From: Streptomyces tropicalis
GTDB lineage: Bacteria; Actinomycetota; Actinomycetes; Streptomycetales; Streptomycetaceae
Assembly: GCF_029269835.1 (NCBI RefSeq)
Contig: NZ_JARJBB010000001.1
Span: 620,001 to 684,000 of the forward strand
Length of the DNA stretch: 64,000 nucleotides
Direction: 5' to 3'
The notes beneath the pieces are model-generated. The model was given only the letters and a program-made list of their open reading frames with translations, was not told the origin of the DNA and searched no databases. A program made the position numbers and the translations under genes. Positions 53,661-62,103 of this stretch are shown one piece after another (within the stretch, counting starts at the first letter, position 1; the number at the start of each line of letters is the position of its first letter).

Positions 53661-54347
53661 GTGCCCGACGAGACCGAGAAGCCGGAGAAGGAAGCGGCGG
53701 CCGGCGGCCGGCCGCGCCGCCGGCAGGCCCGCGGCGAACGCCGGATCGCCCAACTGCTCGAGGCGGCCGCCTCGGTCTTCTGCAGCACCGGCTACACCGC
53801 GGCCAGCACCAACGCCATCGCCCGCGAGGCCGGGGTGTCTCCGGGCACGCTCTACCAGTTCTTCCCGAACAAGGAGGCCATCGCCATCGAGCTGGGCGAC
53901 CGGCTGGTGAGCGAGATGCGCACGCACGGGGACGCACTGACCCCGGTCGCGCCCGGCACGCCGCTGGCGGAGGCCGTCGGGGGCGCCGTCGACCGCTTCA
54001 TCGACTTCAACTGCCGCCATCCGGTGTTCTTCGCCCTGATGCACGGCCCGGACATGCCCGGCCGCATCACCGAGGAGCACGACGCCCTGCACGCCACCCT
54101 GCTCGCCCGGGTCGCCGCCCTGCTGACCGCCTTCATGCCCGGCGCACCGGACACGGACATCGCCCGCACGGCGGACATGTGCCTGGGTGTGTACAAGGCC
54201 GGGCTGGAGATCGCCCTCAACCACGAGGGCGACGAGCGGGCCGCGTACGTCGCGGAGTTGAAGAACGTCCTGGTGCGCTACCTGGGCCCGGTGACGGTCG
54301 GCGCGGCCGCCGCTCCGGCGTCCACTCCCGGGCAAAATACCCCCTAG
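53661..54347 (+). CDS. TetR-family regulator of the MMPL gene
   Basis: 228 residues from GTG 53661 (PDETEKPEKEAAAGGRPRRR follows); the open frame upstream covers the operators and is not used. HTH at about 32-75: RRIAQLLEAAASVFCSTGYT, AASTNAIAREAGVSPGTLYQ, FFPNKEAI. The ligand domain contains two Cys (FNCRHPVFF, ADMCLGVYK). Divergent arrangement with two palindromes indicates repression of the transporter and itself, relieved by a transporter substrate. Its stop overlaps the CsoR-type site of copZ. Confidence 0.9.
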   Translation: MPDETEKPEKEAAAGGRPRRRQARGERRIAQLLEAAASVFCSTGYTAASTNAIAREAGVSPGTLYQFFPNKEAIAIELGDRLVSEMRTHGDALTPVAPGTPLAEAVGGAVDRFIDFNCRHPVFFALMHGPDMPGRITEEHDALHATLLARVAALLTAFMPGAPDTDIARTADMCLGVYKAGLEIALNHEGDERAAYVAELKNVLVRYLGPVTVGAAAAPASTPGQNTP

Positions 54348-54356
54348 GGGTATGAT
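54337..54356 (+). promoter_or_regulatory. CsoR-type copper operator and -10 of copZ
   Basis: ATACCCCCTAGGGGTAT (54337-54353) matches the ATACCCC-N3-GGGGTAT pattern known for CsoR binding in Streptomyces and other bacteria. TATGAT (54351-54356) is a plausible -10 overlapping its right arm. The site also covers the tetR stop codon. Confidence 0.88.
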
Positions 54357-54417
54357 GGACGGCACGGACCCCGCCGGGGCCGCGCCGGACCGCACCGCCT
54401 GGACGAGGAGCAGCGAC

Positions 54418-54657
54418 ATGACCGCACCCACGGACACCCCGGAGACCGTCACCGCCGTCTACAAGGTGAGCGGCATGAGCTGCGGCCACTGCGAGGGCTC
54501 CGTCTCCGCCGAGATCTCCGAGCTGCCCGGCGTCACGTCGGTGAAGGCCGTCGCCTCGACGGGCGAGGTCACGGTGGTCTCCGCCGCCGCGCTGGAGGAG
54601 GAGGCCGTGCGTGCGGCCGTCGACGAGGCGGGCTTCGAACTCGTCGGCACGGTCTGA
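54418..54657 (+). CDS. copZ: Copper chaperone CopZ (HMA domain)
   Basis: 79 residues, ATG at 54418-54420 with ACGAGGAG upstream. One heavy-metal-associated domain with the copper-binding MSCGHC in YKVSGMSCGHCEGSVSAEIS (about 17-36) and a ferredoxin-like ending GFELVGTV. It passes Cu(I) to a P-type ATPase. In S. coelicolor I remember copZ followed by copA; here no ATPase gene follows and a terminator comes 62 bases later, so copZ is orphaned at this locus. Confidence 0.93.
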   Translation: MTAPTDTPETVTAVYKVSGMSCGHCEGSVSAEISELPGVTSVKAVASTGEVTVVSAAALEEEAVRAAVDEAGFELVGTV

Positions 54658-54719
54658 GCCGTCCGCCCGCGGGAGCGAGCGGACACTCACGCCGCGGCGC
54701 TTGCGGCGGGCAGCCGCAC

Positions 54720-54748
54720 CCGGGATCCGGCACCGCATCCCGGATTTT
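54720..54748 (+). terminator. Terminator of copZ
   Basis: CCGGGAT (54720-54726) pairs with ATCCCGG (54737-54743), followed by ATTTT. Confidence 0.7.
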
Positions 54749-54830
54749 CGCGAAAGCGAAGCAGCGGACCCTCTGGAGTCGGACGCGCACCTCACATAAG
54801 CTCTTCACAAGGCTCGCGCATCTTCGTTAC

Positions 54831-54886
54831 GCAAGGGCCTCGATCGGTGTATCGGGGCCCTTGCGCATCAAAGGATCATGCGCAAG
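54831..54886 (+). other. Overlapping, mutually exclusive stem-loops
   Basis: Stem 1: GCAAGGGCC (54831-54839) with GGCCCTTGC (54856-54864), extended by CGAT/ATCG inside. Stem 2: CTTGCGCAT (54860-54868) with ATGCGCAAG (54878-54886). The 3' arm of stem 1 and 5' arm of stem 2 share CTTGC, so only one can form at a time. Confidence 0.65.
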
Positions 54887-55407
54887 AGACGCAGATCACA
54901 GTGATGTGAACGTAACCACCGAAGGGGTTCGAAGGTCTAAGTTGGCGATGTCAGGAAGCGTCTTGGGGGGCGCGGACTGACGTCTGGGGATGTCTTGGGG
55001 GACTTCCTCGGAGATGCGTTGCCGGGGCACGTGCAGCGGGAAGCTTTGAGCGGCCCTCCCGCGCGTGCGCGTCCCGGCACTTCGCAGCACGACCGCACAA
55101 CGGCACGACCGTACGAACCACCGATGCACGAGAGCAGGACGGGTCCGCCCGTCCCGCTCGCTCAGCGATTCAGGCGCTGGTCCTCACAGACGCCCGGCCG
55201 GATCCCGTGGGGGGAATCCGCACCGGGACATGGGAAGGCGCCCTGATCGTCGGCCCGTGGGGGGACTGACGCAGGGCGCCTTCCGCTTGTCTCCCGCCTT
55301 CCGCCGCCGGCGCCGGAGCGCGGCTGCCTCGGCCCCGGGCGCCGCCCCGCAGCCGCTTCCGCCATCGGCGCCGCCTCACGGCCACCTCTGCCGCCGGGTA
55401 CGACACA

Positions 55408-55439
55408 GGGCTCCGCACGCGTCGTCGCGTACGGAGCCC
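55408..55439 (-). terminator. Terminator of citA
   Basis: GGGCTCCG (55408-55415) pairs with CGGAGCCC (55432-55439) and the inner ACGCG/CGCGT extends the stem; 11 bases past the citA stop. Confidence 0.88.
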
Positions 55440-55449
55440 CGGGGTACGA

Positions 55450-56739
<1,290 letters not shown>

Positions 56740-56992
56740 GTCTTCCCTCACCGACGTAGTGCCTCATCTTCGAGGTGCCCTGACTGTCTCTACCATCCCC
56801 CATTTGGCTCAGGAGAGTGCACTCGGGGTCGACCATTGGGCCTATCGGCGGCACTCAGTGCCGCCAACCTGCTCATCCTGCCCCCTCGGCCGGGCCACGG
56901 GAAGTGCTGTGTGACCTTTGCGACTCATTTGATCGATCATTTTTTCCGCACGGGGCCCGGGGCGGCCGGGCCGGGCCCCGCGGCACCCGGAT

Positions 56993-59239
56993 TCAGGACC
57001 CCCCGGAGCCCGGATTCCCGGGCCCGGAGAGCCGGAAGTCCAGTGCCGTGCAGCGCCGTCCCGCCGACACCGTGCGCACGGCCTGGCCGATCGCCTTGCG
57101 CGAACCGACCAGGACGACCAGCTTCTTGGCGCGGGTCACCGCCGTGTAGAGCAGATTCCGCTGCAGCATCATCCAGGCACCGGTGGTGACCGGGATCACC
57201 ACGGCGGGATACTCGCTGCCCTGGGAGCGGTGGATGGTCACCGCGTACGCGTGGGCCAGCTCGTCCAATTCGTCGAAGTCGTAGGGCACTTCCTCGTCCT
57301 CGTCCGTCAGCACCGTCAGGCGCTGCTCGACCGGGTCGAGCGAGGTGACGACGCCCACGGTGCCGTTGAAGACGCCGTTCTCGCCCTTCTCGTAGTTGTT
57401 GCGGACCTGGGTGACCTTGTCGCCGACGCGGAAGACCCGGCCACCGAAGCGCTTCTCCGCCAGATCGGGCCGGGCGGGGGTGACGGCCTGCTGGAGCAGG
57501 CCGTTCAGCGCGCCGGCGCCGGCCGGGCCGCGGTGCATCGGCGCGAGGACCTGCACGTCCCGGCGCGGGTCCAGGCCGAAGCGGGCCGGGATGCGCCGGG
57601 CCGCCACGTCCACCGTGAGCCGGCCGGCCTCCTCCGTGTCGTCCTCGACGAAGAGGAAGAAGTCCTTCATGCCGTCGGTGACGGGGTGCTGCCCGGCGTT
57701 GATCCGGTGCGCGTTGGTCACCACACCGGACTGCTGGGCCTGGCGGAACACCCGGGTGAGGCGGACCGCGGGAATCGGGCCGCCCTCGGCCAGCAGGTCC
57801 CGCAGGACCTCCCCCGCGCCGACGCTGGGCAGTTGGTCCACGTCCCCCACGAGGAGCAGGTGGGCTCCCGGCGGCACGGCCTTGACCAGCTTGTTGGCCA
57901 GCAGCAGGTCCAGCATGGACGCCTCGTCCACCACGACCAGGTCGGCCTCCAGCGGCCGGTCCCGGTCGTACGCCGCGTCCCCGCCGGGCCTGAGCTCCAG
58001 CAGGCGGTGGACGGTCGACGCCTCGGCGCCGGTCAGCTCCGCGAGCCGCTTGGCGGCCCGGCCGGTCGGCGCGGCCAGCACCACGCGGGCCCGGCGGGCG
58101 CGCGCCAGCTCCACGATCGAGCGGACGGTGAAGGACTTGCCGCAGCCGGGACCGCCGGTCAGCACCGCCACCTTCTCGGTCAGCGCCAGCCGGACGGCGG
58201 CCTCCTGCTCGGGCGCGAGTTCGGCTCCCGTGCGCTCCCGCAGCCACCCGAGCGCGCGCCCCCAGTCCACCTCCCGGAAGGACGGCATCCGGTCCTCCCC
58301 GGTGCGCAGCAGGCGCACCAGCTGGGCGGACAGGGAGAGTTCGGCACGGTGGAAGGGCACCAGGTAGACCGCGGTCACCGGGTCGCCGCCGTCGGGGTCG
58401 GGCACCCGCTCGCGGACGACTCCGGGGTCGCCGCCGTCCTCGGGGACCTGCGCCAGCTCGGCGAGGCACTCGATGACGAGGCCCGTGTCGACCTGGAGGA
58501 GCTTGACCGCGTCCGCGATCAGCCGCTCCTCGGGCAGGTAGCAGTGGCCCTGGTCGGCGGACTGCGACAGTGCGTACTGGAGGCCGGCCTTGACGCGCTC
58601 CGGGCTGTCGTGGGGGATGCCGACGGACTGCGCGATCCGGTCGGCGGTCAGGAAGCCGATGCCCCAGACGTCGGCGGCCAGGCGGTACGGCCGGTCCTTC
58701 ACGACGGAGATCGAGGCGTCGCCGTACTTCTTGTAGATGCGGACCGCGATCGACGTGGACACCTCGACGGTCTGGAGGAAGAGCATGACCTCCTTGATCG
58801 CCTTCTGCTCCTCCCAGGCGTCGGCGATCCGTCGGGTGCGCTTGGGACCGAGGCCGGGGACCTCGATCAGGCGCTTGGGCTCCTCCTCGATGATCGTCAG
58901 GGTGTCGAGGCCGAAGTGCTGCGTGATGCGGTCGGCGAAGACCGGGCCGATGCCCTTGACCAGGCCGGAGCCGAGGTAGCGGCGGATGCCCTGGACGGTG
59001 GCGGGCAGGACCGTCGTGTAGTTCTCGCAGACGAACTGCTTGCCGTACTGGGGGTGCGAGCCCCAGCGGCCCTCCATGCGGAGGGACTCGCCGACCTGGG
59101 CGCCGAGCAGCGCACCCACGACCGTGAGGAGGTCGCCGGCGCCGCGGCCGGTGTCGACCCGGGCGACGGTGTACCCGCTCTCCTCGTTGGCGTACGTGAT
59201 GCGCTCCAGGACCCCTTCGACCACCGACTGGTTGGACAT
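56993..59239 (-). CDS. recD2: RecD2-type SF1B helicase / ATP-dependent exonuclease subunit
   Basis: 748 residues, ATG at 59237-59239. N-terminal OB/HhH region (about 1-190: GSGLVKGIGPVFADRITQHF, VPGLGPKRTRRIADAW) typical of RecD2 and absent from RecBCD-type RecD. Helicase domains: Walker A GGPGCGKSFTV (about 362), DEASM (motif II), GDVDQLPSVGAGEVL (motif III), FRQAQQSG (IV), and the SH3-like and motif VI region VTIHRSQGSEYP, NLLYTAVTRAKKLVVLVG. A 5'-3' DNA helicase acting in repair. The C-terminus ends in a Gly/Ser/Pro tail. No recB or recC is adjacent, as expected. Confidence 0.93.
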   Translation of the reverse strand: MSNQSVVEGVLERITYANEESGYTVARVDTGRGAGDLLTVVGALLGAQVGESLRMEGRWGSHPQYGKQFVCENYTTVLPATVQGIRRYLGSGLVKGIGPVFADRITQHFGLDTLTIIEEEPKRLIEVPGLGPKRTRRIADAWEEQKAIKEVMLFLQTVEVSTSIAVRIYKKYGDASISVVKDRPYRLAADVWGIGFLTADRIAQSVGIPHDSPERVKAGLQYALSQSADQGHCYLPEERLIADAVKLLQVDTGLVIECLAELAQVPEDGGDPGVVRERVPDPDGGDPVTAVYLVPFHRAELSLSAQLVRLLRTGEDRMPSFREVDWGRALGWLRERTGAELAPEQEAAVRLALTEKVAVLTGGPGCGKSFTVRSIVELARARRARVVLAAPTGRAAKRLAELTGAEASTVHRLLELRPGGDAAYDRDRPLEADLVVVDEASMLDLLLANKLVKAVPPGAHLLLVGDVDQLPSVGAGEVLRDLLAEGGPIPAVRLTRVFRQAQQSGVVTNAHRINAGQHPVTDGMKDFFLFVEDDTEEAGRLTVDVAARRIPARFGLDPRRDVQVLAPMHRGPAGAGALNGLLQQAVTPARPDLAEKRFGGRVFRVGDKVTQVRNNYEKGENGVFNGTVGVVTSLDPVEQRLTVLTDEDEEVPYDFDELDELAHAYAVTIHRSQGSEYPAVVIPVTTGAWMMLQRNLLYTAVTRAKKLVVLVGSRKAIGQAVRTVSAGRRCTALDFRLSGPGNPGSGGS

Positions 59240-59413
59240 GCCCCGACGCTACCGCCGGGGTCCGACACCGCGGGCCGCCCCGGGACGGCCGGGCCCGGCG
59301 TGAGCCGCGGCCCGGGGGGCCGGAGCCGGGCGTCGCGGGCTCCGGGGGCGGAACACGGCCGTCCGCTCATCCGAGCGGGCTTCATCACGATCCGGTCTCA
59401 GCCTCGGGACGGG

Positions 59414-59427
59414 GGGTTGATTAACCC
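59414..59427 (+). promoter_or_regulatory. Small inverted repeat before the LacI gene
   Basis: GGGTTGATTAACCC is a perfect 5-bp inverted repeat, 67 bases upstream of the lacI-type gene. Probably part of the promoter or a second regulator site. Confidence 0.4.
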
Positions 59428-59430
59428 TCG

Positions 59431-59476
59431 TGTAATCGATTCCAATCCTCCGTACACGTCGATGTAAACGATTCCA
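59431..59476 (+). promoter_or_regulatory. Two LacI-family operators, 32 bp apart
   Basis: TGTAATCGATTCCA at 59431-59444 and TGTAAACGATTCCA at 59463-59476 differ by one base and have the central CG and outer TGTAA/TTCCA of LacI-family operators. Their spacing is three helical turns, so two dimers could bind the same DNA face. The second lies just ahead of the ribosome-binding site. Confidence 0.75.
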
Positions 59477-59494
59477 CGAGGAGGTGGAACGGCG

Positions 59495-60541
59495 ATGGCG
59501 AGCATCAAGGACGTCGCCGCCGCGGCGGGCGTCTCGGTCGCCACGGTGTCGCGCGTCCTGAACGACCACCCGTCGGTCAGCGCCGACGCCCGCGCCCGCG
59601 TGCTGGCCGCCGTCACCGCGCTGGGCTACCGCCCGAACGCCGTCGCCCGCTCCCTGCGGACCGACCAGACCCGCACCCTCGGCCTGGTCATCAGCGACGT
59701 GCTCAACCCGTACTTCACGGAACTGGCCCGCTCCGTCGAGGAGGAGGCCCGCGCCCTCGGCTACAGCGTCATCATCGGCAACGCCGACGAGCGGCCCGAG
59801 CTCCAGGACCACCACGTACGCACCCTGCTGGACCGCCGGATCGACGGCCTGCTGGTCTCCCCCACCGACGGCGGCTCCCCGCTGATGCTGGACGCCGCGC
59901 GCACGGGGACGCCGATGGTCTTCGTGGACCGGTGGATCGAGGGCGTGGACGTGCCCGTGGTGCGCTCCGACGGGCGGGCCGCGGTGCGCGACCTCGTGGC
60001 GCACCTGCACCGGCTGGGGCACCGCAGGCTCGCGATCATCGCGGGCCCGGCGGCCACCACCACCGGCCGGGAGCGCGTCGACGCCTTCCGTGAGGCCCTG
60101 TCGGCCTACGGCATACCGCTGCCGGACGCCTACCGGGGCCAGGGCGACTTCCAGGCCGAGAGCGGCCGCCGGGCCACCGAGGGCTTCCTCGACCTGCCCG
60201 AGCCGCCCGAGGTCGTCTTCGCCGCGGACAACCTGATGGCGCTCGGCGCGCTGGACGCGATCCGCGCGCGCGGCCTGCGGGTGCCCGACGACATCGCGCT
60301 GGCCGCGTTCGACGACATCCGCTGGTTCGTGCACACCGACCCGCCGATCACCGCGATCGCCCAGCCCACCGGAGACCTCGGGCGCGCCGCCGTGCGCGCG
60401 CTGGTCGACCGGATCGAGGGACGGCCCCCCGCGTCCGTCACCCTCCCCGCCCGGCTCGTCGTACGCCGCTCGTGCGGCGCGCCGGCCGCCGCGCAGGCCC
60501 CCGCTGTGCGGCTGTCCCCCATGCAAAGGAGCACGTCGTGA
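59495..60541 (+). CDS. LacI-family regulator of the sugar operon
   Basis: 348 residues, ATG with CGAGGAGGTGG upstream. HTH at 1-25 (MASIKDVAAAAGVSVATVSR, VLNDHP), hinge, then the periplasmic-binding-protein-like sensor domain (about 62-330: LGLVISDVLNPYFTELARSV, FVDRWIEGVDVPVVRSDG, AAFDDIRWFVHTDPPITAIA). It should repress its own operon until a sugar or sugar phosphate binds. Its stop overlaps the ATPase gene start (GTGA). Confidence 0.93.
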   Translation: MASIKDVAAAAGVSVATVSRVLNDHPSVSADARARVLAAVTALGYRPNAVARSLRTDQTRTLGLVISDVLNPYFTELARSVEEEARALGYSVIIGNADERPELQDHHVRTLLDRRIDGLLVSPTDGGSPLMLDAARTGTPMVFVDRWIEGVDVPVVRSDGRAAVRDLVAHLHRLGHRRLAIIAGPAATTTGRERVDAFREALSAYGIPLPDAYRGQGDFQAESGRRATEGFLDLPEPPEVVFAADNLMALGALDAIRARGLRVPDDIALAAFDDIRWFVHTDPPITAIAQPTGDLGRAAVRALVDRIEGRPPASVTLPARLVVRRSCGAPAAAQAPAVRLSPMQRSTS

Positions 60542-62103
60542 GCAACCCGGACGAGTTGCTGCGCATCGAAGGCATCAGGAAGACCTTCCCCGGAGTGGTC
60601 GCACTCGACAGCGTCGACTTCGACCTGCGCCGCGGCGAGGTGCATGTGCTGCTCGGCGAGAACGGCGCGGGCAAGAGCACCCTCATCAAGATGCTCTCCG
60701 GTGCCTTCACCCCCGACTCCGGGCGCATCCTCGCGGGCGGCCAGGAGGTGCGCATCCAGGGTGCCCAGGACGCCGAGCGCCTCGGGATCGCCACCATCTA
60801 CCAGGAGTTCAACCTGGTGCCCGACCTGACGGTCGCCGAGAACATCTTCCTGGGCCGCCAGCCGCGCCGCTTCGGCGTCATCGACCGCAAGCGGATGGAG
60901 GCGGAGGCCGCCGTCCTGCTGGAGCGGGTCGGTGTCCGCGTGTCCCCGCGCGCCCGGGTGCGCGAACTCGGCATCGCCCGGCTGCAGATGGTCGAGATCG
61001 CCAAGGCGCTCAGCCTGGACGCGCGCGTGCTGATCATGGACGAGCCGACGGCCGTGCTCACCTCGGAGGAGGTCGAGAAGCTGTTCTCCATCGTGCGCAC
61101 GCTGCGCGAGGACGGCGTCGGCGTCGTCTTCATCACCCACCACCTGGAGGAGATCGCCGCGCTGGGCGACCGGGTCACGGTCGTCCGCGACGGCCGGAGC
61201 GTCGGCCAGGTGCCCGCCTCCACGCCGGAGGAGGAGCTGGTCCGCCTGATGGTGGGCCGGTCGATCGAGCAGCAGTACCCCCGTGAGCGCGCCGAGACCG
61301 GACCCGCGCTGCTGACCGTCGAGGGGCTGACCCGGGACGGCGTCTTCCACGACGTGAGCTTCGAGGTGCGGGCGGGCGAGGTCGTCGGCGTCGCCGGGCT
61401 CGTCGGCGCCGGCCGCACCGAGGTGGTGCGGGCCGTGTTCGGCGCCGATCCCTACGACCGGGGCACGGTCACGGTCGACGGCACCGGGGTGCGGCGCCAC
61501 GACGTCGGCGCGGCGATGGCGGCGGGCATCGGGCTGGTGCCCGAGGACCGCAAGGGCCAGGGTCTGGTGCTGGACGCCTCCGTGGAGGAGAACCTCGGGC
61601 TGGTGACCCTGCGGTCGGCGACCCGCGCGGGACTCGTCGACCTGAAGGGGCAGCACACGGCCGCCGAGCGCATCGCGCGGCAGCTCGGCGTGCGGATGGC
61701 CGGGCTCGGCCAGCACGTGCGGACGCTGTCCGGCGGCAACCAGCAGAAGGTCGTCATCGGCAAGTGGCTGCTCGCCGACACCCGGGTGCTCATCCTCGAC
61801 GAGCCGACGCGCGGCATCGACGTCGGCGCGAAGGTCGAGATCTACCGGCTGGTCAACGAGCTGACGGCCGCCGGGGCCGCGGTCCTGATGATCTCCAGCG
61901 ACCTGCCCGAGGTGCTCGGCATGAGCGACCGGGTGCTGGTCATGGCGCAGGGCCGGATCGCCGGCGAACTGCCCGCCGGGGAGGCGACCCAGGACGCCGT
62001 GATGGCCCTCGCGGTCGGCGCCCCCGGGGCCCCCTCGGACCCCTCCCCTTCCCCCACGTCCCCCACGTCCCAGACCGGAACGGAGGCCTCCCGTGGCCAC
62101 TGA
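60538..62103 (+). CDS. Sugar ABC transporter ATPase (RbsA/MglA type)
   Basis: 521 residues from GTG 60538, which overlaps the lacI-type stop and has AAAGGAG upstream. Two ABC domains fused: the first with Walker A GENGAGKST (about 40) and Walker B VLIMDEPT; the second with a degenerate Walker A (GLVGAGRTE), signature LSGGNQQKV and Walker B VLILDEPT, the standard RbsA asymmetry. Imports a monosaccharide, possibly ribose or a related pentose, with the downstream permease-binding fusion. A Pro/Ser/Thr tail ends the protein. Confidence 0.93.
   Translation: MSNPDELLRIEGIRKTFPGVVALDSVDFDLRRGEVHVLLGENGAGKSTLIKMLSGAFTPDSGRILAGGQEVRIQGAQDAERLGIATIYQEFNLVPDLTVAENIFLGRQPRRFGVIDRKRMEAEAAVLLERVGVRVSPRARVRELGIARLQMVEIAKALSLDARVLIMDEPTAVLTSEEVEKLFSIVRTLREDGVGVVFITHHLEEIAALGDRVTVVRDGRSVGQVPASTPEEELVRLMVGRSIEQQYPRERAETGPALLTVEGLTRDGVFHDVSFEVRAGEVVGVAGLVGAGRTEVVRAVFGADPYDRGTVTVDGTGVRRHDVGAAMAAGIGLVPEDRKGQGLVLDASVEENLGLVTLRSATRAGLVDLKGQHTAAERIARQLGVRMAGLGQHVRTLSGGNQQKVVIGKWLLADTRVLILDEPTRGIDVGAKVEIYRLVNELTAAGAAVLMISSDLPEVLGMSDRVLVMAQGRIAGELPAGEATQDAVMALAVGAPGAPSDPSPSPTSPTSQTGTEASRGH

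Larger units (their letters stand above)
54658..55407. other. Gene-poor 750-bp region with stem-loops
   Basis: After the copZ terminator there is a structured stretch (54831-54886) and short frames at 54906-54980 (24 codons, VNVTTEGVRRSKLAMSGSVL), 54990-55049 (19 codons) and 54995-55246 (83 codons, TTG start). None has a strong ribosome-binding site. I cannot assign a gene; possibly a regulatory RNA or the remnant of one. Confidence 0.5.

Noticed and set aside
56941..56992. Hairpin with a nearby homopolymer run as recD2 terminator
   Set aside because: Read in the direction of recD2 transcription the run after the hairpin is A, not T, so it does not fit an intrinsic terminator for that gene.
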